A stretch of 64,000 nt of DNA, from positions 63,049,303 to 63,113,302 of the forward strand of contig OX381710.1 of NCBI GenBank assembly GCA_947462335.1. The letters are read 5' to 3'. Within the stretch, counting starts at the first letter, position 1. Each line of letters begins with the position of its first letter. Source of the DNA: Harmothoe impar. Lineage: Eukaryota; Annelida; Polychaeta; Phyllodocida; Polynoidae. Shown in pieces: positions 22,861 to 34,831 of the stretch. Position numbers and translations under genes: made by a program. Below the pieces are notes generated by a model, which ran no database searches, was not told where the DNA came from, and worked only from the letters and a program-made list of their open reading frames with translations.

Positions 22861-23553
22861 GATTGTGGCCCTGTTCTGGATGATACTTGGGGCGACATTG
22901 CCACGAAATGAAGCAAAAAGTGAAAAACAAAACATAAAAAAATATGTCGCAAGGTTTGGCAGCTAGAAGTGTCGCAGCTATTGAGAAGTGAGGCATACAT
23001 ACATCAATCATGTGATGTGGGATACAAGCAGGCAGCTTCTCGCTGCATACGGGCCGGCATACGGGTCCTCATGAGATCGTTAACCAAATTCTGCAGCAAC
23101 CTGCTCCTTGGGTAAAAGCCGTTATATGCGTGTGTTTGTCATGTGTTGCAAACACTGGGGAGGGGGAGGATGGGTATTCGGTTTGGAGGCGCGTCAAAAC
23201 TAAAAAGTCTTTTGGGGAGGGTGTCAATATCACATAAGGTCATCGTGTGAAAAAGGGTGAAAACCTACCGATCCCCCCGCCCCCGTCCCCCGGTAATATA
23301 TGACTTGCCCTTAAGGAGGTTGGGGGAGTATGAAGGCGTGAGGCTGGGTGCAGTGTCACACACACCACAGCCGTGGTGATGAAAGGTAACCTGGCAGGAT
23401 TCCACCTCAAGACGAACTCCTTTTTTTATGGTGAATCCAGAGATAATTATCCTCAGTAAATCGTCCGTGCAGGGTGCGTGCACAGCAAGACGGTCAACTG
23501 TATCCCTGATGCTTTTAAAATCCTTTAAGGGCCGTTCTATATCCTTTTATGTT
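22861..23553. other. No gene seen
   Basis: G-rich and C-rich patches (about 23150-23350) give open frames on the minus strand without splice sites or domains. Confidence 0.25.
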
Positions 23554-23604
23554 ATGATGCATAAATGAAGCGAGTTGCCTGCCAGGGATGTATTCAAGCA
23601 TCAT
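23554..23604. repeat. Degenerate member of hairpin family
   Basis: ATGATGCATAAATGAAG pairs imperfectly with TATTCAAGCATCATGA across a GTTGCCTGCCAGG-type centre, as in 17881-17922. Confidence 0.45.
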
Positions 23605-24403
23605 GATGGAAAATGGCAGAGCACATTAAAGCACAATATGACCCAATATGAGATAAGTGCAACCTGTATCGATTTGGGCTTGCACATTTTGGCGCAGTCA
23701 ATTCTCTATGCCGCCTTATATCACACTTGGTTGAATAAATGCAGACAGCTGTATGTATATGCACAAAACCATCACCAGTGGTAGAGACTAGGCATACAGA
23801 CAGCAGCTACAACCCGTAAGCATTTTATCGGGCTTAGGCACAGCTGATATCTAGAACAATAGTATTTGACTTGTCATCAGCATACAAGGCTAGAGCGAAG
23901 CTTGTGTCATCGAGGTTCATGCAATATGTAAATTCAGAAAGTGATGGTCACACTACTAATTGATACTATTAACTGAGACCTGCTTTAGCTTTGACAAGAA
24001 TAACCATGTTTATCCTTAGTAAGACCCTAGCTTTGATTGTAGTCAGGACAAACAAAGAGATCACCCTCTAATGGCAACAATGTTGTCAACAATACTGTAT
24101 CGTGACATTATTGTTCTGAAGCCAATGTGGACCCATGTGTAGACGCATGTCAACATGTACTCTGGTGGAGTCAACATTTAGCCTTCATTAACGGTTTTTA
24201 CTCAGGTCGCCAGTGTAACTCCCTATAGGGTTCTGTTGCACCTGTCTGCATGGTTGTTGTACCGACATAGATATCATTAGCTCAAACTGTATGTGCTGCA
24301 CGTTATGTTAGTTTATTGAATTAAGGGCCTTTAGGGGCCACATTGAAAGGCACATAATGCACTAAGGGCCATATAATGCAGCAATGCAACGTGATCTTTG
24401 TTG

Positions 24404-24460
24404 CCATGATGCATGCATGTAGAAATGTCAATCCTCGCCAGAGCTGCATTAATGCATCAG
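24404..24460. repeat. Degenerate member of hairpin family
   Basis: CCATGATGCATGCATGTAG pairs with CTGCATTAATGCATCA. The loop has diverged. Lies in an open non-coding stretch (23605-24720) that otherwise shows nothing. Confidence 0.5.
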
Positions 24461-24722
24461 CCCGAAACTTCTGAAGGGTATCAACCCAACAGCAAGAGTC
24501 AGAGAGCGTGAAGTGAGAGATATTTGATGCCATGCCGTATCAAATTCTAATCTGACACCGTATATATATATATGGCACACGGTGCAAAGTGAAACGGAGA
24601 GATTCGTCTGTTTATTTCCTCGGACTAGTATTCAACCAAACATGGCGTCCAGTGGGACATCATGGGACACAACTAGAGCCTAAACATTTTTGGCACAAAA
24701 TCTAACAGTTATCTAGTTGTTA

Positions 24723-24921
24723 GGGTAGGTCGACCTACAATCAATCAGGTACCCTGAGATGTCTACCATAAGTGTGTAGTTATTCATGTATGGTATTGTC
24801 TCTATTTGTCCTTTGCTGGAAAGAGTAACACTTGAAGTTTACGGTGGTATGTGGTAAACAAAGACTAAATAATTGGGGTGGACATCTCAAGGTACGTGGT
24901 TGACTCTGGGTAAATCTACCC
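24723..24921. mobile_element. TA-flanked MITE, 199 bp
   Basis: Ends GGGTAGGTCGAC and GTAAATCTACCC with TA on both sides (24721-24722, 24922-24923). The inverted repeats extend imperfectly for about 45 bp, pairing ACCCTGAGATGTCTACC with GGTGGACATCTCAAGGT. It belongs to the family of the element inside the LINE at 13135-14327. Confidence 0.8.
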
Positions 24922-25059
24922 TAACCACATAATGCAACAACAATTAGCTGGACAAACTTTTTTCTGCATGTTGTAACCCTGAATGCTCTTTGTAACGACG
25001 GCAGACCACAAATTGTCCTGTTCTATCGCAGCCTTTTGCACTAACCCTTTGAGGGCCGC

Positions 25060-25236
25060 CCTTGGTCATCATAATGCATGAATGCAGCCCTGGCGAGTAA
25101 CTCACGGATGCTGTACTCACGCTTCATGCCGACCCTACGGGAGTCTATTCACGCTATAGGCATGATGCATTCTTGCCGCCCTGGAGACTTTACTCACAAG
25201 AGCTACATTAATGCGTGATAACGACGTGATAAAGGA
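25060..25236. mobile_element. Multi-hairpin element, second copy
   Basis: Starts CCTTGGTCATCATAATGCAT and contains GCAGCCCTGGCGAGTAACTC, then a second module near 25160 (GCATGATGCATTCTTGCCGC) and a degenerate right end near 25200-25236. Organisation parallels 21468-21640, but the arms are more diverged. Confidence 0.5.
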
Positions 25237-25354
25237 CTTAATGCGGTAAAATGTTCTGTGATCCTTAGAGTGCTAAACGCCTTGTGCCTGGGGGAGGGTA
25301 GTGACTCTAATGCGAGGTATCAACTGTGGATCCGGAAGTACAGCTCCCATACTT

Positions 25355-25610
25355 GGTCATTTGACAGCCCCTTGAAAATGTGAATTATTTTTACAGCCCC
25401 CTATTCTCTAAGAGGTGATCAGATGACAGCTCACTGTTTAGAGTCCTCTTCCATCTAACATGAGGTTATTTTTGGAATTATATATAGATTACTCAAGTCA
25501 TGAATGATATGTAATGGATCATTATTTTTACATCAATTGTGACAGCCCCTGGTACTTTCCAGTTATTGACAGACCCTAATCTTTTAGTTTTTTGGAATTG
25601 ACAGCCCCCA
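25355..25610 (+). repeat. Degenerate GACAGCCCC repeats
   Basis: TGACAGCCCC or close variants occur at about 25361, 25395, 25537 and 25594, with TGACAGCTCAC and TGACAGACCC between. Spacing is irregular. Significance unknown. Confidence 0.4.
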
Positions 25611-26490
25611 TCCCCCATTTTTTTCTTGTTTTAACGCGCACACAGAGACAGCTCTTCGGGGTCGTTACCACAGTTGGTAGCCATTTCTGTACTCAGTACC
25701 CCCCGGGCATTGTGGCCGTGTTGTATGGGACTGGAGGAGAATGGCCTCTGGTCATGTAGTGGTGTGGTCAGGGCCTGATGGGGGAGGCGTGTCCTCCTCC
25801 AGGGTCCGCACTCATTGACCCCCACTGACCATGCAGGGATGACCCGCCTGTGGCGTGTGGTGGTAGCATCCAGGGTATAGGGGTAGAACAGGCCTCTTAT
25901 GGTGGAATTAGTGCACAATGGAGTCAGAACAGGATGAGGCCAGTTTCACCTTATTCTAAATATTGGACAGGTGGCGGAATATATCGTTTGCCCCCCCCCC
26001 CCCCCCCATACCGACCTCAAAAATAATACAAACGATGATAAGCCATTGTTACAAATTCAATTTTAGGCTCAGGAAAATCAGGAGTATTAGTCTCTATACC
26101 CCCTCTATACATGTTATGCATGATTTCCAAAACCACAAGTGTCCCACAGCAAAAATGTCATTGATCATATTCACTTGGTTGCGCTTAGCCTCTAGGCTTG
26201 CCCCCTTCCCCGGCCTTCCCCAGGTTCCTTCCGAGACCCCTGTTGACACTGGTAGAGACATCTCATGAAGAACTTCCATCAGAGGATTGTATCTTTGTCA
26301 TTGAGAGAAAATTCGACAAATATTACGCTGAAAACCATGACAGAATCCACTCGAATTGTTTCAACAATTGTTAACATTTCACCACCCACCATATTGCACA
26401 ACCAATACGCCACTTGATGAAATAATGATGCAGTCCAATTGTCTCCCTGCAGTCAACACACTGTATGAACAATAGAGCCTGTTAGCACAA
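25611..26490. other. No gene seen
   Basis: Open frames at 25631-25918 (minus) and 25963-26268 (plus) have no splice context or domain. A C-tract at about 25990-26008 is a possible assembly-error site. Confidence 0.25.
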
Positions 26491-26575
26491 CATTCAGTTC
26501 AACGTTGAATCAACATTAAATCAAATTTGACAACCAGTTTTTTAAATGCTAATTCAATGCTCCGTGCCCACTGGG
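26491..26575. mobile_element. Fragment of CCCAGTGGGC-type element
   Basis: TTCAACGTTGAATCAACATT leads into a terminal GTGCCCACTGGG at about 26564-26575, the right end of the family seen complete at 34832-35690. The left end was not found. Confidence 0.45.
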
Positions 26576-26979
26576 ATGCGGCCTTTAAATGGGCAAAAGA
26601 GAACGACAGGGGAGTGTTGGGCACAGGATTGCAGGCTAACCTAGAGGGGGAGGGAGGCAAGGCCATTCTAGGATACACGCCATCTAGGGAAACAAGATGG
26701 CTGCCTGCTGGGGGTGACTCACCAGAACTCTATATGACTTTGTGATTGGAGCAGCTCGGGGTTCACGCGAGCAGGCAATGAGCTGCCCCCATCAAGGTGA
26801 GCAGCCTCCATTTACTTCTAATCCCCCATCCTCTCTTTGCCCTCTCCCCCTCCACCCCCCTCACCACAACCCTGTACTGTCCCCAGCCCCGCCTACACTC
26901 CAACCTACACTGTAAATAGTGAAGCTATAGCTCCAGTCATGAAGTATAGGTAAAAAGTTTTAAAGTTCATCTACATCTT

Positions 26980-27460
26980 TTAGTTAAATGGCATTTATTT
27001 AACGACCAAATGGCACACAAAAAACGTTTTGATACCAATTTAAAGCTAAGACATCATGGAATATGAATTTATCATTAGAGAAATAAGTTTTGAAAAATTG
27101 TGGATTCTGTTGCCATGGCAACCAGGATTCTAAAATGTTGAAATTTCAAATTTTTCACTCTTTTACAAGGTAAAGTTGCCATGACAACCAGAGTGACACC
27201 TTTTAGCTAAATGTTTCATGAAGGGTAGTTCAGAAACTAAATTATCTTTCAAATGAGACCATTAAGGGCATTGTATTCAATCTGGTCACTGAAAAAGACT
27301 CATTCAAAGTTGGTAGTGAAATGTTTAATTTTTGCATTTTTTTGCCATTTGGCTCAAAATGGATGTTTCACCCCATTACTTGTACAGCATGATCAAACGT
27401 ATCAAAAACATGAAAATTTACTTGTACAAAATATTAAATGCTGACAGTGATGATGAAAAC
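26980..27460 (+). repeat. Repeat-like region with X-box palindrome
   Basis: AT-rich segment with a perfect GTTGCCATGGCAAC at 27109-27122 and a near-copy GTTGCCATGACAAC at about 27176. This 14-bp palindrome is the consensus site of RFX transcription factors. The text resembles the 39.4-kb repeat, where CCATGGCAACCAAC occurs. A 118-codon frame at 27332-27688 shows no recognisable domain. Confidence 0.45.
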
Positions 27461-27688
27461 GGTACAGATTTGGGTCCCCTTAAGAAAATGTGTGTCTATT
27501 GTAGTAATAAGAGGTCTATATGTGATAAAAGTCAGCTGTTCTATGTGAAAAGTATGACAAAATCATGCTTTTTGGGGCCAAGCTTCTCAAAATCCCGATC
27601 TAAAGTATATTTCTCGATCCAAAATGGACGTCATTTGGAGGATTCATCCTGCATTATCAAGCATAATGGATATATAACCAACAATTGA

Positions 27689-28905
27689 TGGTTTCTAGTA
27701 CAGTATGTCTAAAAAATATTACTATATTGCAAGACTGACAACAATAGTAACCACAATTGGCCCTTCTGAAGTATTGCTGAGTGTTCAATTCTCCCTGATT
27801 TAATGGTATTTATGGGTATAAATGCCCAAAAATGACACTTTCCCACCAATTATTAGTGAGAAAAACATAAATTGCTCAACAATTATAGATATTTTACTTT
27901 ATATTTATGGTATATATACATGTTTCAATTTCCCTTTACAGACTAATCTATGTGGGTATACTAGAGAGGCAAAGTAGGTGTATTCACTGGCCGCTTCTTG
28001 GTGACTGGAGCTATAGAAATACCTCCTTTTTTAAACTGTCAACCGTCAGTAGATTCTACTGCACATGTATACAATAATCAGCTAATACCGTAGGATATAT
28101 ACGGTAAACTACAGTATATTCTATTGCTCAACTTCCTTTACTTTTAACAGTGTAACTCCAAATAGAGCATCTGGCTGTGTCTCACGACCTTGGGCCTTGG
28201 GGTGGCGGGGGGGGGGGGGGGCAAGGCCCGTCGCCCCCCTGGATCCGCCAAAGCTACTTTACTCTTTAAGGGATCCATATCAGCTCTCACGATTCAGAGC
28301 GACTACTCTATAGAGTACTACGCGAACCCTTAACGGGTTAGGTGAGTCATATATAGACTGGGAGTGACTACTGAACTGCTCTGAGCAGCTCTCACGACAT
28401 TGGTCTACCACACTGTCCACCAGCAACCCTGACCTCTTCCTGCTACCACGCCCCCTGGTGGGCAACACAAGAACCATGGTCACTTGACGCATGGCCAGCT
28501 GTCAGGGTCTCTGACAAATCATGAAGAGTAAACGGGGGAAAAACACACCTAGACAGCAGTCAGTCGTGTGGAGGAAGATTGAAGAGCAGTATAAAAAGGT
28601 TAATGAATAAACCATCTTATTTCTAATTAGGATCCCCATGGACACCGTTGTCTCTGAAACTGGACAGGGTTCTGACATTTTTCTTCGTCTTGAAAACATT
28701 AGTTTATAATGAATCCTGAAGGATTTAAGTTAAAATCTCTTTATGATGAAGATTAGACTTCTTAATAATCTATCAGTTGTATGGTTAATTCCTCTCAACC
28801 CCTCCCTTTCTATCCCTCTATATTTGTCTCCGTCCGGATATTGTCTTATAATGGACCCTGCCAATGATGAAAAGGATTGCAAAGAGAGTTCATGGTAGAG
28901 ACATA
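27689..28905. other. No gene seen
   Basis: A G-tract at about 28206-28220 and several short frames without support. Non-coding as far as I can tell. Confidence 0.25.
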
Positions 28906-29245
28906 AGCAAAGGCCCATGGCCAGAGCATATTTTGGCACCGTTCCCCCCCAGGTAAGTTGGGGCCCTATCCCATGAAGCCGCAGGCTGATTGGGATGCTG
29001 CCCCAGCCTCACCGAGGGGGGAACGGTACCAAAATGTTTGCCTTTATTTCATGGTTTGTACTCTTCAAAATATGTTTGATTGCATATAAATGGCTATAAT
29101 AATTTGAGCAAATGGTGACGTCACAGGCCATGGGATAAGGGAGCACCGTATCCCATGGGGGGCGGGGGGCATGAGATACAGTATTTCTAGTACTTAAGCA
29201 TAGTGGTCATCGTGTCCACCATGAAATAAAACTATTTTCTATCGT
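28906..29245 (+). repeat. Interspersed repeat D, copy 1
   Basis: About 75% similar by eye to 36722-36990, sharing AAAGGCCCAT, CTCTTCAAAATATGTT, GTGACGTCACAGGCCATGGG and TAAGCATAGTGGTCATCGT. It has an extra palindrome: GGCACCGTTCCCCCC against GGGGGGAACGGTACC. TGACGTCA at 29116-29123 matches the cAMP-response-element palindrome. Confidence 0.65.
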
Positions 29246-30519
29246 GTCATTATATTGGCTGTTAATACACAAGTAGCTATTGTTCAGTATATCGGATAAG
29301 GAGGGAGAATGAGATAGAGGAGGGGAGGGGCAGAGAAAGTAATTAAGGAGTAGTAATTGAGCTGTAAACGTTATGTTAGTAGAGCAGTAGATAAGGAAAT
29401 GTGGAGCAGCCATATCTTCAGGTATACAAGTCTGCTAGAAGGTTCATGTTACCGTAGGTATGTGGGTGTTGTGTGGAGGGCCTGGTAGTAGTGGGGCTGG
29501 GTGGGGCTGTGAGGCCCCTATCCCTCAAAATTGGTCCGTTTGAGGGATAGGGACCAGGTGAAGTCCCTATGTGCCAAACAGCCCCTATCCCTCAAAACGG
29601 TTTGAGACATAGGGCCCATGTGAAGTCCCAAAGCCCCAAATATTTTTTCTATGTCCCTATCCCTCAAAATATATAATCACTCTTGTGAGGCAGAGGGGGG
29701 GGGGAGCTGAAAAGAAATTAGTGGTATGGCCCATTGTAGGAAAAATAGGGGCGAGTGAAACCTTTTGACGAGAGGGCCATGGAATATTTTGACTGGAATA
29801 GAGGTGGGGGGGGGGGGGGGGATTGCCCCCCCCCCCCAAAAAAAAAATCTCCTTAGATATGTGCTATTATGTCTCCAGAGCAGATCATGATAATAATATA
29901 CATGGATTAATTAATATAATTCTAACTCCTCAAACCTCCAGCATTATAACGCCCTTATCTGATGCTAGTAAAACCTATTTTATGGGTTAAAACTTTAAAA
30001 GTTCTAAGTAAGAAACATTTTCTTCGCCCATCTTTTATGTTTTTATGAATCCTGCCAATGAATTCATATTCAAAAAGAATCATAAATTACTTTGTGAGAC
30101 ACACATACCTGTTTTAGGTTGCAAAATATACCTCATCATGGTTTAGAGCGTACAAAGTGATAACAGGTGTCAGTCTGCAAGCTATAGATATAGACCCCAG
30201 AAGGCACCCTTGGTTTATTGTGAGGCCTAGTTCCTTGCTGCAGAAGCAAGTAATCGTCCTAGAAATTATTACAAAGGGCTTTTGATACTTAGGGATTGTT
30301 TGTAGGATAGGGGCCTGACATGTCCCTATCCCTCAAATGGCCCCTATTCTACAAATATTTGTGAGATAGGGGCTGTTTAAATGTGGTCCCTATGTCTCAA
30401 AATTTTGTGGGATAGGGACTTATTGCTATATAGGGACCTGAGGTGGGCCCTAAGTCTCAAACGGCCCCTATCTCACAAATATTTGAGGGATAGGGTGTCA
30501 GGCCCTTATCCCACAAAAC

Positions 30520-31484
30520 AGCCCTTATCCCCCAAAAGACTATCGTTTTGGGACATAAGGGCTGACATCAGGCCCTTATCCCACAAAAGTGGCCTTAAAG
30601 CACAAAAGCCCTTATCCCACATAAGAAATGCCCTTATCCGACAAAAGCCCTTATCGCCCAAAACCCATATAATGGTGTCATATCCCTACCAGCCCTTATC
30701 TCCCAAAACGTATATATATATACATATATGCTCAGTACCAACTTATCTCCCAAAACCTTTATATACAGCTCTCATCCATCAACCAGTTCTACTTGCCCTT
30801 ATCCCCCAAAACCCATATATAATGGTGTCATATCCCTACCTGCCCTTATCTCCCAAAACGTATATATATGCTCAGTACCAACTTATCTCCCAAAACCTTT
30901 ATATACCGCTCTCATCCATCAACCGGTTCTACTTGCCCTTATCCCCCAAAACCCATATACTGTTGTCGTACCCCTACCAGCCCTTATCCCCCAAAACCCA
31001 TATAATAGTGTGATATCCCTACCTGCCCTTATTCCCCAAAACCCATATAATGGTGTCATATCCCTACCTGCCCTTATCCCCCAAAACTCATATTATGGTG
31101 TCACATCCCTTCCTGCCCTTATCCCTCAAAACCCATATAATGGTGTCATATCCCTACCAGTCCTTATCTCCCAAAACATATATATAAATACATATATGCT
31201 CAGTACCAACTTATCTCCCAAAACCTTTATATACAGCTCTCATCCATCAACCGGTTCTACTTGCCCTTATCCCCCAAAACCCATATACTGTTGTCATAAC
31301 CCTACCAGCCCTTATCTCCTAAAACGTATTTATATATATACATATATGCTCAGTACCAATTTATCTCCCAAAACCTTTATATACAGCTCTCTCTCATCCA
31401 TCAACCGGTTCTACTTGCCCTTATCCCCAAAACCCATATACTGCTGTCATATCCCTACCAGCCCTTATCTCCCAAAACGTATAT
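30520..31484 (+). repeat. Satellite array, left foldback arm
   Basis: Tandem units combine CCCTTATCCCCCAAAACCCAT with spacers such as ATAATGGTGTCATATCCCTA (about 44 bp), and a longer unit with GCTCAGTACCAACTTATCTC and CATCCATCAACCGGTTCTAC. The long open frames here (210 and 278 codons, in two frames) are by-products of the array and should not be annotated as genes. Confidence 0.85.
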
Positions 31485-32806
31485 GGTCAATTCCCACGAA
31501 AATGGATCACAGGGTCAATAGAGGGCTACATTCCTGTTTTGCATATATCGTAAAGCTTTTTTAATAGGTCATTAATATCACACAAGGGAGGACACACATG
31601 AAATTGGGAACATTAAATCTATAAATTAGCATAGTTAGGTGCATTTCAAGTGGGACCTACGCACGGTGATGGGACCTACGCACGGTGATGGGAGCATTGC
31701 ACCCATTAAATTCATTGTATGGCTATGATTATAAATAATTCTCATTGTATTTATAAGATTTATAATAAAATTATAGAATCCAATAGAAATTACAAACACA
31801 AATATGTTTTTTCCATTGGAAAACATTTTTCTAGTGGACCTACGTACGGTGATGGGACCTACGCACGGTGATCGGACCTACGCACGGTGATCGGACCTAT
31901 CACCTATGTTTATATGTTATTGACAGATTTATAACCAGTGTAAATGCTAACACATGTTCGTCCCTAGTATATTAACATATGTACTTACTTATTTTCGAAA
32001 TCTGTTAGATTTTTTAACAGTTATTCAATGAGATTCTACTGTGGACCTACGCACGGTGATGTACCTACGCACGGTCACTATTAATGGTTTTCTTGCCATA
32101 GAAAAGAGAGAACTTCAATTAAAGCCTACCTAAAATATTATCCATTTTCCTTGGCAAGAAAGCTATAATATATCTAAATATATTTTCTTAATTCCTTAGG
32201 GTATTTCTGATATCTCCTTCCTTATGGACCTACGCACGGTGATGGGAGAGCTACCCCACATCAGTTATCACGAGATAAATAGTTACCATTTTGGATAAAG
32301 AGGTCTTTGTATTTTTTCATATTGAAATCACATTGGGTACCTGGTATAAACACATCATTTATCTTAATATGGCCTATTTTTCCTTGCCTGAACCCTACCT
32401 AATGGTGTACCTACGCACGGTGATGCTTAAGCTACACCACTGCATAATAAGACATATTTTAATTAAATAACTGCACAGACTATCTATCAAATGTCCAAGG
32501 ATAAATGCCAATGGCTATTGAACCTATTTATCAAATTAAATTTCACCTTAAACAATAATTTTATCTCAAGTATTTTTTTGGAAAATGATTATTTAAATCT
32601 TTCTGTTTGAAAAGTACCCTAAAAGATATGTATATATCTCTATAAATTGTAATATTCATGGTAGAGAGGTAAAGGTGGTACCTATGGCAAGGTCTATTCA
32701 ATATCTATCTGGATAGGACAGGACCTAAAGCTTTTGTATAGTTTGTACAATGATATAGAATACCGGGCTATTTTAGGCTTGTGATCCATTTTCGTGGGAA
32801 TCAACC
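31485..32806. mobile_element. TIR element with 19-bp motif array
   Basis: Termini GGTCAATTCCCACG and its near-complement are the start of about 26-bp TIRs with two mismatches, set at the apex of the satellite foldback. The ends abut ATAT-rich sequence, so the target duplication is unclear. The AT-rich interior carries about ten plus-strand copies of GGACCTACGCACGGTGATG, at 31653, 31672, 31836, 31855, 31874, 32043, 32061, 32226 and 32407, with a truncated one at 31893. No coding frame was seen. Confidence 0.75.
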
Positions 32807-34400
32807 ATATATATATATATACATATATGCTCAGTACCAACGTATCTCCCAAAACCTTTATATACCGCTCTGTGGCCACTGGGAAGGACAGGTTGATGGG
32901 TGAGACCAGTATATAGGTTTTGGGAGATAAGGGCAACTTATAAGTAAACTTGATGCTCATTTTAAGAACAGGTTGGTGGGTGAGACCAGTATATAGGTTT
33001 TGGGACATAAGGGCTACTTGAACTTGAGAACAGATTGACAGATGAGACCAGTATAATATAACATAAACTTACAACGTAAACATGGTGCTCATTTTAAGGA
33101 CAGGTTGATGGGTGAGACCAGTATATAGGTTTTGGGACATAAGGGCTGCTTGAACTTGAAAACAGGTTGACATATGAGACCAACATATAACTTTTTTGGG
33201 AGATAATGGCAACTTAAACTTGATGCTCATTTTAAGGACAGGTTGATGGGTGAGACCAGTATGTATAGGTTTTGGGACATAAGGGCTACTTGAACTGGAG
33301 AACAGGTTGACAGATGAGACCAGTATAATATAACATAAACTCATAACATAAACGTGATGCCCTTTTTAAGGACAGGTTTGCAGGTGAGACCAGTGTATAT
33401 AGGTTTTGGGAGATAAGGGCAACTTAAACTTGATGCCCTTTTTAAGGACAGGTTGGCGGATGAGACCAGTATATATATGTTTTGGGAGATAAGGGCAACT
33501 TATAATTAAACTTGATGCTCATTTTAAGGACAGGTTGGTGGGTGAGACCAGTATATAGGTTTTGGGATATAAGGGCTACTTGAACCTAAGGACAGATTGA
33601 CAGATGAGACCAGTATATTATAACATAAACTTATAACTTAAACATGAAGCCCTTTTTAAGGACAGGTTGGTGGATGAGACCAGTACCGTAAAACCTCGCG
33701 TATAAGCTGCGGCTAGTACGCGAATCAGATCGCTGGTGCGGCTTATAGGATCGGCACAGAGTCCAGTTGCGGCTTATACGTGAGCTTTCGCTCCTATAGT
33801 ACAGTACTAAAGTCACCATAACCAGATCGCTGGTGGGGCTTATAGGATCGGCCCAAAGTCGGGGTGCGGCTTATACGCGAGTTAGGCTTATACGCGAGGT
33901 TTTACGGTATATATGTTTTGGGAGATAAGGGCAACTTATAAGTAAACTTGATGCTCATTTTAATGCTAGGTTGGTGGGTGAGACCAGTGTATATATATAT
34001 TTTGGGAGATATGGGCTACTTGAACTTGAGAACAGATTGATAGATGAGACCAGTATAATATAACATAAACTTACAACGTAAACATGATGCTCATTTTAAG
34101 AACAGGTTGATGGGTGAGACCAGTATATAGGTTTTGGGACATAAGGGCTGCTTGAACTTGAAAACAGGTTGACATATGAGACCAGTATATAACTTTTTTG
34201 GGAGATAATGGCAACTTAAACTTGATGCTGATTTTCAGGACAGGTTGATGGGTGAGACCAGTATATATAAGTTTTGGGACATAAGGGCTACTTGAACCTG
34301 AGAACAGGTTGACAGATGAGACCAGCATATAAAGGTTTTGGGAGATAGGGGCAAGTTGGTATTCGAGGATGTTATGGGAGATAAGGGCAGGTAGGGATAT
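32807..34400 (-). repeat. Satellite array, right foldback arm
   Basis: Tandem units of roughly 70-120 bp built from GACAGGTTGATGGGTGAGAC, CAGTATATAGGTTTTGGGA and GATAAGGGCAACTTAAACTT. Minus-strand frames through the units are artefacts. A near-identical stretch recurs at 33061-33340 and 34071-34330, showing recent duplication of a block of about 280 bp. Confidence 0.85.
33686..33907. mobile_element. TA-flanked MITE in satellite
   Basis: TIRs begin CCGTAAAACCTCGCGTATAA and mirror exactly at the right end; TA lies on both sides (33684-33685, 33908-33909). The interior repeats GGCTTATAGGATCGGC and GCGGCTTATACG. Removing it leaves an ordinary satellite unit (GAGACCAGTATATATG), so the insertion came after the array formed. 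Tc1/mariner/pogo-type by its TA duplication. Confidence 0.85.
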
Positions 34401-34831
34401 GACACCAGTATATGGGTTTTGGGGGATAAGGGCTTTTGTGGGATAAGGGCATTTCCTATGTGGGATAAGGGCTTTTGTGCTTTAAGGCCACTTTTGTGGG
34501 ATAAGGGCCTGATGTCAGCCCTTATGTCCCAAAACGATAGTCTTTTGGGGGATAAGGGCCATTTTGTGGGATAAGGGCCTGACACAGGGGCCTTTTGAGG
34601 GATAGGGGCCTCACAGGGGCTGCACCTGTGCCTCCCTGCTGTCTACCTGAGGCTGCCACACTGACAGGGGGAACATGATGAGCTCCAGGGTTCCTCCTGT
34701 CACAGTCCCGCTTTTTTTTCTTTTATGAGGCTCAGTGGTGTAAACAGGTTTACTACCCCACAATGTATACCCATTTTCCAGACCTACATAGGCGCCAACC
34801 TATGCTGGTTTGCTACTCAGGGTGAGAGCCT

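Larger units (their letters stand above)
29508..34615. mobile_element. Foldback-like element with satellite arms
   Basis: The outer ends are a perfect 23-bp inverted repeat (29508-29530 and 34593-34615, starting TGTGAGGCCCCTATCCC), flanked by GGGGC on both sides (29503-29507, 34616-34620), a candidate 5-bp target duplication. The left arm (to 31484) and right arm (from 32807) are long inverted repeats made of variants of CCCTTATCCCCCAAAA and its complement. Blocks of over 200 bp match across arms, for example 30530-30720 against 34350-34560. The left arm is interrupted by unrelated sequence (29690-30290), the right by a MITE (33686-33907), and the apex by a TIR element (31485-32806). Satellite-built arms recall Drosophila FB and sea-urchin TU elements. 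No transposase was found. Confidence 0.7.

Noticed and set aside
26527..26745. 72-codon frame
   Set aside because: Starts inside a CCCAGTGGGC transposon end and has no splice sites or domain.
30381..31564. Two long open frames of 210 and 278 codons
   Set aside because: They run through satellite units in two frames; the residues simply repeat the DNA unit.
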